Below are positions 23,074-32,761 of a stretch of 64,000 nt of DNA, one piece after another. The notes below the pieces were generated by a model, which worked only from the letters and a program-made list of their open reading frames with translations, was not told where the DNA came from and did not search any database. The DNA is taken from contig JAJOHG010000003.1 of assembly GCA_021029095.1 (NCBI GenBank), positions 744,001-808,000 on the forward strand, written 5' to 3'. Numbering within the stretch: position 1 is the first letter of the stretch; the number at the start of each line of letters is the position of its first letter. Made by a program: the position numbers and the translations under genes. This stretch comes from Phellopilus nigrolimitatus. Taxonomy: Eukaryota > Basidiomycota > Agaricomycetes > Hymenochaetales > Hymenochaetaceae.

Positions 23074-23147
23074 CGGTCGTATAAAATACGTGCCGTACCG
23101 TATGTTGCCTCTAAACCCCGAAATACGGCACGTTATTATACGGTCCG
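23074..23147. repeat. Imperfect inverted repeat (TACGG/CCGTA hairpin)
   Basis: The left arm 23074-23097 and the right arm 23124-23147 are near-complementary 24-mers around a 26-nt loop. Both arms contain ACGTGCCGTA or its complement and TATA stretches. Further CCGTA/TACGG motifs lie just outside (23051-23073). It could be the end of a small transposable element or a cruciform; no transposase is present. Confidence 0.7.
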
Positions 23148-23234
23148 TGCCACGCAGCTAAAATACAACATCGACGCGGCAAACGAGTACATCATGAAGC
23201 GGATTAGATCCCAGTGCGGGACTTCACCTCGTCT

Positions 23235-23790
23235 CGGCTAACCGTCATTTGTTCGTTCGACGTGAACAAGCCGGGAGCAGAGGTCGACGAGCCGAAGGGT
23301 GGTATCATGGGTGCCTCATGGCCGTGCTCGCGTTCGGAATGTGTATCGAGATTTGCCTAGGCATCGTCACGAAGGACGCACAGAGTTGCAATCGCTGCTG
23401 CCCGGCCTTCACCCATATTGTCATGCTGCTCGAGAGAACAACCAGCTGCGGTTCGCGGTAAACGGCGTAGGCACGATGATCGACCCGACGCTGTGCCGCG
23501 CGGACAGGCTCGTCGGGCAGGTGCTCAGCGCGGTGGGCAAGCTGCCCCGATTTACACCGGTGCGTCGCGCCATCCTTTCGGCGTTTTCTTCCATGCGCTT
23601 ATTATGCTCGTCCGTCTGCATGCGCAGAACTCGAGGTCAGTTTGTTCCTCCTGCAGCACCTGCTGGGCGTCGGGACCGAGGACAAGAAGGCGGCGAAGGC
23701 GACGAAGCTTGTGAAGAAAGAGTTGCTGCTGATCGACATTGGCTCGACCTCGACCGGTGGGTGCATGCTCGGCGCGAAGGTGACGTCGAG
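23235..23790 (+). pseudogene. Fragment of translation factor eIF2-gamma (GCD11), frameshifted
   Basis: Pieces in all three plus-strand frames match consecutive parts of the eIF2-gamma domain II/III region: [17 protein letters not shown], then GIVTKDAQ, then [20 protein letters not shown], then [31 protein letters not shown] and [15 protein letters not shown]. At least three frame changes separate them. The GTP-binding half and the extreme C-terminus are absent. A GT-AG intron (about 23561-23631) is retained between IYT and ELEV, and splicing restores the Glu codon, so this is a copied genomic fragment and not a processed retrocopy. It sits between the two methyltransferase copies and cannot encode a working factor. 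Confidence 0.88.
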
Positions 23791-24117
23791 GTACTCGCGC
23801 ATCCCCTGCTGCGCTGGTACCACCCGGATATCGGATGCAGCACCCACAGTGGGGCTGGGCGGCGAGGCAGCGCCGGCATGCGTATCCCGCGCCGCTCTGT
23901 TTTCCATCTATTATTGCCGTCTTATTCGATGTTTTATTTCTGTAATTGAATATCACAGATGCAAGAGCCAGCAGCATGGTTACAGATGCCTAGTTAGTCT
24001 TGGCGGCTGTTGTCATTAGGTAAAAGGAAGAGTCATTCGCGTCACCGCATACAACCAACGAAGCCTCGATCTTCTCAAAAACATTATTTTCAACTTGCGA
24101 TGTACATCCTTAATTAA

Positions 24118-25412
24118 ATATGCAAGAGCATATTTCTCGGATGGCGCGTCGTAGATATTAAGGATATCAGTGAAATAGGCAAATGCACAAACTATTATAA
24201 AATTCACTTAGGTATTTCTGTGGCCTTCTTGAAATTGTAGAAATTCAATATTTGACTTCAATCTTCACATGACAGGTACAATGCGTCGGCTCGATACCTA
24301 TACATTTTTCGACTCAGGCAGTAAGTTGAATTACGCTGAGTTTTCTTCGTCACCTTCAAAGATTTCCCCTTCGAATGCAAGTGAGAATATTCTCTCGGAT
24401 TCCATCGACACGGGCGGGTCCTATCTCTTCTCTCGAAGCCCAGAGATCCGCCGTCGGTATTCTGTATTGGAATAGGCTAGTATCAGAATCAAAATCAGGA
24501 GGTGGGATAATCGAGAACCTACCAGACACGACAAAGGATCTCGCCGTGCACGAGAACAAACCAGGCGTCCTCTTGTGCGCCCCACTTCCGAAACACCTCT
24601 GAGATATAATCCAGCTTTTCTTTGTCAGCGAGTCCGCCGTCTATCGCGTTACGAGTAAACGACGAGTCGATGGTACGATCAGCCCACATGCTGCTCCACC
24701 AGGCAATCTCCTCCGCCGTGCTAAAGCACCAGTTGCTGGCGGAGGCCGTGATGCTGTCCCTTGTAAACCCGGCTTGTCGTGCCCAGGCATGCAGGCGACG
24801 CCCGGCGTTGGGCTCGCCGCCGTTTCCGCGGGCCACACGCAGATAAAGTTCTTTCCATTCGGACAAGCCCTCGGTGTCGGGGTACCAGGCCATGGTGGAG
24901 AAGTCCGCCTCGCGCACGGCGACGACCCCGCCGGGCTTCGTGACGCGGCGCATCTCGCGCAGCGCCTGGACGGGGTCGCCCACATGCTGCAGTAGCTGGT
25001 GGGCGTGCACGACATCGAACGTGTTGTCGGAATACGTGAGCGCCTGGACGTTTCCGACCTCGAACTTGACGTTGTCCACTCCGTGCTCGGCAGCGTTTGC
25101 ACGCGCCTGGACAAGGACGTCCGGGACGGGCTCGAGGCCTACGACCTGGCCTTTGGGTACAAGTTTGGCCAGGTCGATGGTGATAGTACCGGGACCGCAG
25201 CCTACGTCGAGGATATGCATGTCAGGTTTGAGGGAATCGAGCAGGTACGCGGCCGAATTGGCCGCAGTACGCCAGGAATGCGAGCGCAATACGGAACTGG
25301 CGTGACCATGAATGTAGACAGCAGGTTTTGACGACATGGTAGGTATATTGAAGTTGTTCAAGAGTCTGCTTGGGTGTGTCAATGCATATATGCACCTTCG
25401 TTGACGGTACCG
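24118..25412. repeat. Segmental direct duplication, copy B
   Basis: Same orientation as copy A (21548-22883), about 2.55 kb downstream. The 3' flank, methyltransferase gene and about 75 bp of 5' flank are shared, with small indels in the flanks. Confidence 0.85.
24519..25337 (-). CDS. SAM-dependent class I methyltransferase, copy B
   Basis: An intronless 272-residue paralog of the gene at 21977-22795. The frame is open upstream to 25448, but the aligned start MSSKPAVYIHG at 25337 is chosen because it matches copy A exactly in position. The motif I LDVGCGPGT and motif III sequences are unchanged, so the enzyme should bind S-adenosylmethionine. The substitutions include Ser to Trp near residue 22 and Tyr/Phe and Leu/Met exchanges near the C-terminal substrate-facing part. 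Whether the copies differ in substrate cannot be told. Both genes are intact, and the eIF2-gamma pseudogene lies between them. Confidence 0.92.
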   Translation of the reverse strand: MSSKPAVYIHGHASSVLRSHSWRTAANSAAYLLDSLKPDMHILDVGCGPGTITIDLAKLVPKGQVVGLEPVPDVLVQARANAAEHGVDNVKFEVGNVQALTYSDNTFDVVHAHQLLQHVGDPVQALREMRRVTKPGGVVAVREADFSTMAWYPDTEGLSEWKELYLRVARGNGGEPNAGRRLHAWARQAGFTRDSITASASNWCFSTAEEIAWWSSMWADRTIDSSFTRNAIDGGLADKEKLDYISEVFRKWGAQEDAWFVLVHGEILCRVW

Positions 25413-25591
25413 AAGTATACTTATGACTCTTCGGGCGAAACACGGCATTCTAAATATACAACATGAACTCTTCTACAATGTAAAATACAGCTAGCTATCA
25501 AAGCAGGATCAAGATGTGTTTTAGTAATATTTTCGCGCATGATAGGTAATTTTTGAGTCGGCATTCACTTTCCTTGACTTTTTGGCACACC

Positions 25592-28500
25592 CTAATTGCC
25601 AGTACTAGTTTCCGAGCGCATACTGCCACGATGAGCTCCCTTCAGACCACTGCGCCCAAACGGATGATTAGGAAGGACAAACGGCGCTGGTGGTAACAGC
25701 ATGGTTCCCGAGTAACCTCCAGCCAGGTCTGATCTGCCTGGTTGAGATGGAGAAATACGATCCCTGTGCATCACGGATCCAGGTACACCGATAGCGCTGG
25801 AATTTATCTCCAAGGTCGATCTCGTCCGTTGATAGAATGCAGCGGGAACAGGCTCCGTGACGTACGTAGACTCGGAATTCAATGATCTTCGCGCACCAAT
25901 ATTGCGACGCGTCACCAAGCCACGCAGCTGCCACTGAGGCATCGGCAGCGCGCGCGCACGCGTCTTCAACGAGGCCCACCCGGCACGCACGCGCTCGACG
26001 GCGTCCCGCGTGCGTGACGTGTGCTCCGAGCCAGCGTCACTGAGTGTGTCGAGGCTGAAAGACGAAACGAGCGCGTTCCTATTCGTGTGCGTGTGGCGTT
26101 CGCGTTGGCGGTCAGAATGGCGAGAGCCCAGACCACCGCCACCGCATTCAGCCCTCGCGCTCGCGGCCGTCACGAAAAGGCGGTCAAGCTCGAGCTTGGT
26201 TTCTCGCTGGAAGTCGGCCATCGACGAACAGGCGAGTGCTTGCGCGGCATCGAAGAGACGACGCGGGGTGTATGTGAAAACAGAGGGCATCGGCATCGCC
26301 TCGGGTGGAGCTGAGGATGCAGACTGAGATGTTTCAGAGGAGAAGCTAGCGCTGTGTGAGACGTGCGTGAGTTCGGAGTCAGACTCATCGTCGGGCATCT
26401 GTGCATGGAAGACGATCATATGCGCAGGTGGTCCGTCGGTGGACACGGAGGGGACGTCGTTCACAATCGATGTGAGACGCGTCCAGAGCGGCAGATCGCG
26501 TCCAACAAACGACAAGTTCCGCATAAGTTGCTCTAGCGCGCGTGCCAGCGCATCCTTGAAACCCAGAAGAGATGATTGCCCACAAGATTCTATGTCCGAT
26601 TTGAATCTACTCGTCTCAGAGGATCGAAATCCCTGACGGTAACCAATCTTGACGTCGTCCTTGCAAACCTGGATAAGATCTGCGACGGATATCCCAGCCA
26701 TATCACGAAGCCAGAAACGCATTTCCGGGGATAATTCTGGTAGATCGAGACGGTACGACGGAATCTGTTATGAAAAGAAAATTAATATTTTACGCATCCT
26801 TACAGTGAGCTGAACCAAGAAGATAAAACTACCTGATGCCTTGCAAAATCATAAACTAACACCTCCTTATTGTCATCATCCACCCAGCGCTCAGAGAATA
26901 ACGAAATATATATCCCACGCGACTCGAGAATGGACTTCGTCCCGGTCACGATGTAATCGCGGCACCCGAGTAGAATTTGGTCGACGTCGGCTTGCGCCGC
27001 TCCGGTTGCCTCACTGAGGGTGTCACGGAAGCGGCGCATGAGCTTTAGTTTGTATCCGCGTGCGGCATACTTCTGTGGCCAGTAGTCATGTGCGTACACG
27101 GGGCAGTGGGGCAGAGCGCGCACGAGGAAGAGCATACGCCCCGCGTTCGCACTGTCCGCCTTTAGAGCCTCTTCGACGCCATGCAGCTCTAACGATGCGT
27201 TCTCCGAGAGCAGCAGGAATTCGGCGATATCAATATGCGTCCCTGTCTCGAGTGTGCGATCGTAGAGCACACCGAGCATCGCGAGCGGAACATCGAGATC
27301 CCCAGCGAGTTGTGTGATGGCCTCGATCAGGCGAACTTTCAGGCCGGAACGCGGAGGAAAGGGAGGGCACAAATAAGAGAACAAGGATCGCCAAATGCAA
27401 GCGAGACGTTTATCAGGGGTTGATAGATTTTGCATGATTCGAGCCAGATAGGGACTCAGGATCGTCCAGTCGTACGACAGCGAGAGAAGCCAGGCAAAGG
27501 TATTGCGACTGATACACAGTTCATCAAGGCTGTCCTGTTTGATCGTGCTCACATTTCAGCGGTGGAATATAGGACCATTTTGATATTTACCTTCGGGAGC
27601 CCCTCAAGGTTCACAATTCTGGTAGGCAGCATGCCCTTCTCGTTAACAAGAACGCGGCCATCACTAGTGAATGCTATGCTTGCTATTGTGAGGCGTGGAG
27701 GGAAAGCGCGTCCACATCCGGATTTCAGAGCGTATTCGACCGTAAGAAGAGTGACGATCAAGAGTCCTAGCGCAAGAGAGATTATTGCGGGGACCACTAG
27801 ATAGACAGGTATGTTAACAATTCACTTCTTAAAATCTAAACGAAAACTAACCTAAAGTAAGAATATCTCTAATCCTCCTGTTGCCGACAGTCTGTTCAAC
27901 GACAGTCGGGTCGCTCGGGATGAAACTTGTTCCGTTCAAAGATAGGTAATCCGCACCGGAAACCGCGCATCCATAGAGCAGAGGAATGAGAATTCGTATC
28001 CACACGTGCTGCGTCCATTTGCGCCTGCATATCTTCATGAAAAGAAAAGAAAAGATTGACGCCGAGCAGCACAGAAAGAAGGAGAGTAGGATTTGGGTCG
28101 TCGAGAACACTGCATCGAAACTCGGAAGAGAGATGTAAAGCGCATACTTTATGTTGAAAACACGTAGGCTCAGTGCAAAAAATTAAGGACCTAGACTTTC
28201 GACGTACGTGCATGAAGCCAACTGTAAGGCAAGAATAACTCGATTAGCTAGGCCAATAATAAATACGATCTCAATCCTTTCTTTTGCTTACCAGAAAGCC
28301 CGGCCGCTAATCCACAAATTCCGCAATTCCAATGAGCCTGACTACATCGCAAGTCGAGCACGACAAAAGCTCCGATTATGAGTAGTACAGGTACACAAAT
28401 TGAGAGCGCGACGAATCCAGGTTCAAACGAGATGAATAGCGAAGCTCCGGAATCACTTGCACGAACGAGTCGTAGGCGGGAACTGACGACTACAGACGGA

Positions 28501-28838
28501 AAATTCGACATAAACAAAGTAAAGCCTGCTCTTCAAAGTGTCCAAAAAATATTTACGTTGACATGCCCAGGAGCCAAAGGAGAGCGACAGAGCAGCCAGT
28601 ATGAGGACAAGAGCTCTGTGTAGACTGTGCACACCTTGCGGTTTCAACCGCGTGAGAAGGGAGAAGGCGGCATATGCACCAAGAGTCGCATTTGTCTGGT
28701 AAGATAAAAATAAATTTAATCTTCGCTAAATAGTCTCATCAGTATACCTACCACGCTCCATAAGACGATGCCTGCATTCGTCTTGAAAGGTATCGCTAGA
28801 GGACCAGCGGATGAAAGAAATCCGCCTTCTGCGTTCAT
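25592..28838 (-). CDS. MHYT-domain membrane sensor protein
   Basis: Spliced exons give an N-terminal polytopic domain and a long cytosolic part. The first exon probably starts MNAEGGFLSSAG at 28838. Membrane segments include LVLILAALSLSFGSW, FVALSICVPVLLIIGAFVV, ILLSFFLCCSASIFSFLFM and ILIPLLYGCAVSGADYLSL. One junction restores GFMHYA across an intron (donor near 28207), a partial MHYT motif; the later repeat reads GCAVSGADYL where a typical protein has a GMH-like motif. Next come IAFTSDGRVLVNEKGMLP and DSLDELCISRNTFAWL, sequences known from fungal MHYT proteins, then LDVPLAMLGVLYDRTLETG. The C-terminal exon (25592-26722) is Ser-rich and disordered. MHYT domains are proposed to sense gases through metals at the membrane. 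Exons between 28250 and 28600 are uncertain. Confidence 0.75.
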
Positions 28839-29617
28839 GGTCAATAATCGTGTCCAGTGCAAGTGCTATAAAGAGAAGGACCCACCACAACATACAAATT
28901 GGTTCGTGCTCGAAACCATATAAGGACGAAAGAGAATAAAAGAACAAAATATTTGGTTACACGAGGTGGGTACAAGAGGGCGGGGGTCGGGAAGCTATTC
29001 CCTCGACCGATAGCCTGCCTTTTCTATACGAACGAGCGTTTATTTCACTCGGATCCGAGAAGACCTGAACGTGCTTCTGCGATGTCGAGCGAAAAGCAAG
29101 ACAGAAACGCGCGACCCTGGACCGTCAGACGCCTGTCTTCGGGCAGAAAACATCTAGCTTTTCGAGATACTCGAAATGAATGGGAGGAACATGACAGTTG
29201 CGAAAAGAGATGTCGAACTGCTGGAAAACAGAGATGTCGGACGCTGGCTGTGCTCGGATTGACGTGAGGGACAGAAGCTAAGGTGCAGAAGTTAAAGCGA
29301 ACAGCGTGGCTCGACATCTACGGCTCAAAATCAGGTACGCTTCTCCACAAATGTGTATATGATCTGCAGGCCTGCATTAGCTAATCGCGAAACACGCTAT
29401 GTTCAAAAAACTCAAGGGTCGAAACTCGAGACAGTGACACGGACGGGGTAGTAGAACAAGGTTCCGTTGATCGTTTCTTTTTTTACTTATGTAATCACAT
29501 CTGGTTCCGTCAAATACACGCTTTCACAGTCAGCGAACGCATCGAAAAAACAATGCCATATAGAGGAAAGTCTCCACCAACATACACCATGATACCCGAT
29601 AATCCTATAAAAGTAAC
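28839..29617. other. Intergenic between TCTP and the MHYT gene
   Basis: About 780 bp upstream of the MHYT gene and downstream of TCTP. Short ORFs on both strands show no family resemblance. A small imperfect direct repeat (AGAGATGTCGaactg / AGAGATGTCGgacg) occurs at 29207-29250. Confidence 0.5.
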
Positions 29618-30472
29618 TCAGAGTTTTATTTCCTTCACTCCATCCTTCCAGAAAGTGAAGTAGGCTAGAGCGCATTAGACTATTAGACTCGTAACAATAA
29701 CCGACAGTCAGAATGTACTTACGGGTCACACCGTCCTCCTATACGATCGATAAACCAAGTCAAGAAAGAATAAACATACGCTTAAGCTTAAACCTCACCC
29801 TATAATTAAGTAGCGCAACCATTCCATCAGGGTTCATGCCCTCACCAGTGTACTAACGCCCCATCAGAGAAAATACATAGATTATCAGGAGGACCAGCTC
29901 ACGAATTCGTAGTCCTTAAAGTTCCCAACGACCTTCTTCGCAAACCCCTGTGCGCCTTTCTCGAAGGCCTCTACGCGCTCGGGGTTAGTTTCCTGGAGCT
30001 TGGTCTTGACTGCCTTCATGTACCCCTATATAACAGAAAGTCAGGAAGTGAAAATAATTTGTGCCAGAATCTAAAAACTGCTGTACCTTGAGGTAGGTAA
30101 GGAAGCCTTTTTTATCGAAGGCGGTGGACTGGAGACGGAAGGAGTGGACGACATTGTTTATCTGGGTGGCACCCTCCTCGCCAGCGGCCTCTTCTTGCTC
30201 CTCTGCAGACGGGTTTGCGCCTACAGTTCGCCCGTTAAATGTATGTAAATACATTGGGGGAAAGCAAACAAGCTCACCGATATCTATATCCGCGCCCGCC
30301 TTGACAGTAATCAACTGGCAATCAACCTCGTAGACGATGTCATCAACGAGCTTCCTGCAGAGGACATTGATGTGAGCATATACGTCAGAGTTTTTGGTCA
30401 GATATATGCGCACATGGGGAAGGCGTCGGAGAACATCTCGTCCTCAGAAATAATATCGGAGTAGAGCAGCAT
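29618..30472 (-). CDS. TMA19: Translationally controlled tumour protein (TCTP/Tma19)
   Basis: The start is MLLYSDIISEDEMFSDAFP at 30472. Later exons contain VDDIVYEVDCQLITV, the TCTP signature GANPSAEEQEEA, NNVVHSFRLQSTAFDKKGFLTYLK and YMKAVKTKLQETNPERVEAF. Introns then separate NFKDYEF, YTGEGMNPDGMVALLNYR and EDGVT. The last exon gives PYFTFWKDGVKEIKL with stop at 29618; its joint restores the conserved EDGVTPYFTFW. Length is about 167 residues, as usual. TCTP is an abundant cytosolic, ribosome-associated protein linked to growth and stress. It shares a 224-bp divergent promoter with UTP15. The open frame at 29487-29729 is an intron read-through and not a gene. Confidence 0.95.
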
Positions 30473-30696
30473 GGCTGAACTTAGGTACAAGAATTAAAGA
30501 AAGGCGACAAGGGGCAGAGCGAGGGAAGGGGAGGAGCACTGAGATCATCGACAACAAAAGTTTAGAGCAGGAACATCGTCGGGAATCGCCGCAAAAAACA
30601 CGTGATCGAAAATTTGGTATCCGAACTCCGAATTTGCCTGCTTCCGATGGCTCGCGCAGACTGTCTGTAGACTGCCCGACGTCTAGGACACGCAGC
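30473..30696. promoter_or_regulatory. Bidirectional promoter, TCTP / UTP15
   Basis: Only 224 bp separate the two divergent start codons, so both promoters must fit here. If UTP15 starts at the upstream in-frame ATG (30634), the gap is 161 bp. Confidence 0.6.
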
Positions 30697-32558
30697 ATGG
30701 ACTATCAACCGGTCGTCATCAAACGACATGCACGCCCGTCGGCAAAGCGAAACCCAGAGTCCAGATATTGGCGCCAGTTCAAACATCCGGTCTTCGTCAA
30801 GGAATATGCGCCTATAACCTCGATACACTTCTCTCCCTCCAAACCCCACAGATACGCCGTCACAGCAGCGACGCGCGTACAGGTATACGCGCCCAGAACA
30901 CAAAAAGTCACAAAGACGATATCCAGATTCAAGGATGTTGCGCGCTCGGGATGCATTAGGAGCGACGGCAAGTTGGTCGTAGCCGGAGACGACAGTGGGC
31001 TTGTGCAGGTGCGAAGCAAAGTCATGCTCTTCTTTAGCCGACGAACACTAATGTCAATTATTCGCAGGTCTTCGATATTAACTCGCGAGCCATTCTACGC
31101 ACACTCGACTCGCATAAACAGCCCGTGCATGTCTCCAAATTCTCCGCCGCAAACAATACCCAGATCCTGTCCTGCTCAGACGACACCACTGTCAAGCTCT
31201 GGGATGTTCCCTCCCAGTCCGCCATCGCGACCTTCACCGCACACACAGACTACGTCCGTTCTGGCCAGGTCGCGCAGGCGAACGCCAATCTCATTCTCAC
31301 TGGCTCGTACGACGCTACCGTGCGCCTCTTCGATGCGCGCTCGGGTCACTGCGAGATGGTCATGGGCGGGCCAGACTCCGCTTCAGGGCAGCAATGCGCT
31401 CCCAGTCGAGCAGGTCCTCCTCTTCCCCACAGGCACGGTCGCCCTCTCCGCCGCAGGTCCGATTCTGCGTGCGTGGGATCTCGTCGCGGGCGGCCGCTGC
31501 CTTCGCGCATTCTCGAATCACCAAAAAACGATCACGTCGCTTGCTTTCGACGGACGCGCAAGCAGACTGCTAACAGGCGGCCTAGACCACATGGTGAAGG
31601 TGTACGACGTGAGCACGTACAAGGTCGTGCACACGATGCGTTACCCTGCGCCGGTACTTTGTTTAGATGTTTCGGTGCGCGATTTTCTTTCTAATTTATG
31701 CTTTTAAAGCGTGCTCAGTCGAATAAATAACTACAGCCAGACGATACGCACATTGCTGCCGGTATGTCGGACGGCACATTGTCTGTGCGCAGACGACAAC
31801 CCAAAGCATCTGAATCCTCCTCGGAACCTTTCTCCCTCGCCTCCCTCCGATCAGGCACCTTCGAATCATTCCTCGACAGCACGCTGCCCTCGATCGGCCA
31901 GGGCCGTTTTCGCGAGAAGGGTAAGGCGAAAGCGAAGCCCGTGGGCGACTTCGACGAATTCAAGGTTGAGGCACGCCGGAAGCGGAAGCTGCGCGAGTAC
32001 GACCGCCTGCTCAAGAACTTCAAGTATTCAGCTGCCCTGGATTCTGTTCTCCGAAAGGTAGGCTTCTCAATCTCAAATTACATTCGCCCAAGCGTGTTCT
32101 GAACGAAGACGATCTCGCCCTCGTCGGAATGGTTTGCAGCAAGTGCCCCCGACGACGGCCTTCTCGCTCATACAGGAACTCGTGCATCGCGACGGGTTGC
32201 GAACAGCACTTGCGGGCCGGGACGATGTGCTACTGGAGCCGGTCCTTCAACTTCTTGTAAAATACATCACCGATCCCCGGTTTGGTGACCTCGCCAGCAG
32301 TGTCTCCGGAATAGTTATCGGTTCGCCTTTTCTGTCCTTATCTTGTCGTTATGACCTCTTCGGGCTGACGGTTACTTCACGCATGCAATGCGCGATTCAG
32401 ACATGTATGCGCCCGTGCTCGGGCAGTCCCCGTTGATCGACGCTCTTTTCGTCCGCCTGCGGAAAAAAGTCGAGGAAGAGTTACGCTTCCAAAGGGAACT
32501 TTTCAAGGTTAAGGGAGCGCTCGACATGATCTTTGCCTCATCCGCTCTATCGGCATAA
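30697..32558 (+). CDS. UTP15: UTP15, t-UTP subunit of the SSU processome (one apparent frameshift)
   Basis: The preferred start is MDYQPVVIKRHARP at 30697; another in-frame ATG lies at 30634. WD40 repeats include ILSCSDDTTVKLWDVPSQS, ILTGSYDATVRLFDARSGH and LLTGGLDHMVKVYDVSTYK. The C-terminal UTP15 domain follows (FDEFKVEARRKRKLREYDR, FSLIQELVHRDGLRTAL). Introns occur near 31018, 31676, 32056 and 32317. UTP15 works in rDNA transcription and 18S pre-rRNA processing in the nucleolus and is essential in yeast. Oddity: the frame shifts by one base at 31364-31372 (ggGCGGGCC), between GHCEMVMG and GSNALPVEQVLLF. One extra base in this run explains it. The rest is intact, so an assembly error is likely; a 28-nt intron (GT...CAG) would also restore the frame but is unusually short. 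Confidence 0.93.
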
Positions 32559-32761
32559 TTTATCAATCCTTTTCTCCCCCAGTTGCCTCCCTTCGCTTCT
32601 TTGTTACCTATGTCTTTGTTACTGTGTAGTTCTCATCTGTCTCTCGCATTTTGCATCTGCATTGTTCATAACATGTCGCATTAAATAAGATAGTTACGCT
32701 GCACTTATATCATGATACGTGCCACTCAGAGGCAATTCATCGTCGATCGAAATTCCCTGTA

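Noticed and set aside
21977..25337. Secondary-metabolite cluster around the methyltransferases
   Set aside because: No polyketide synthase, NRPS, terpene cyclase, P450 or transporter is nearby; the spacer holds only a pseudogene.
29487..29729. Separate 80-codon gene downstream of TCTP
   Set aside because: It is a read-through of a TCTP intron; splicing gives the canonical TCTP C-terminus.
31710..32061. Separate plus-strand ORF overlapping UTP15
   Set aside because: It is another frame of the UTP15 C-terminal exon, which carries the conserved domain.
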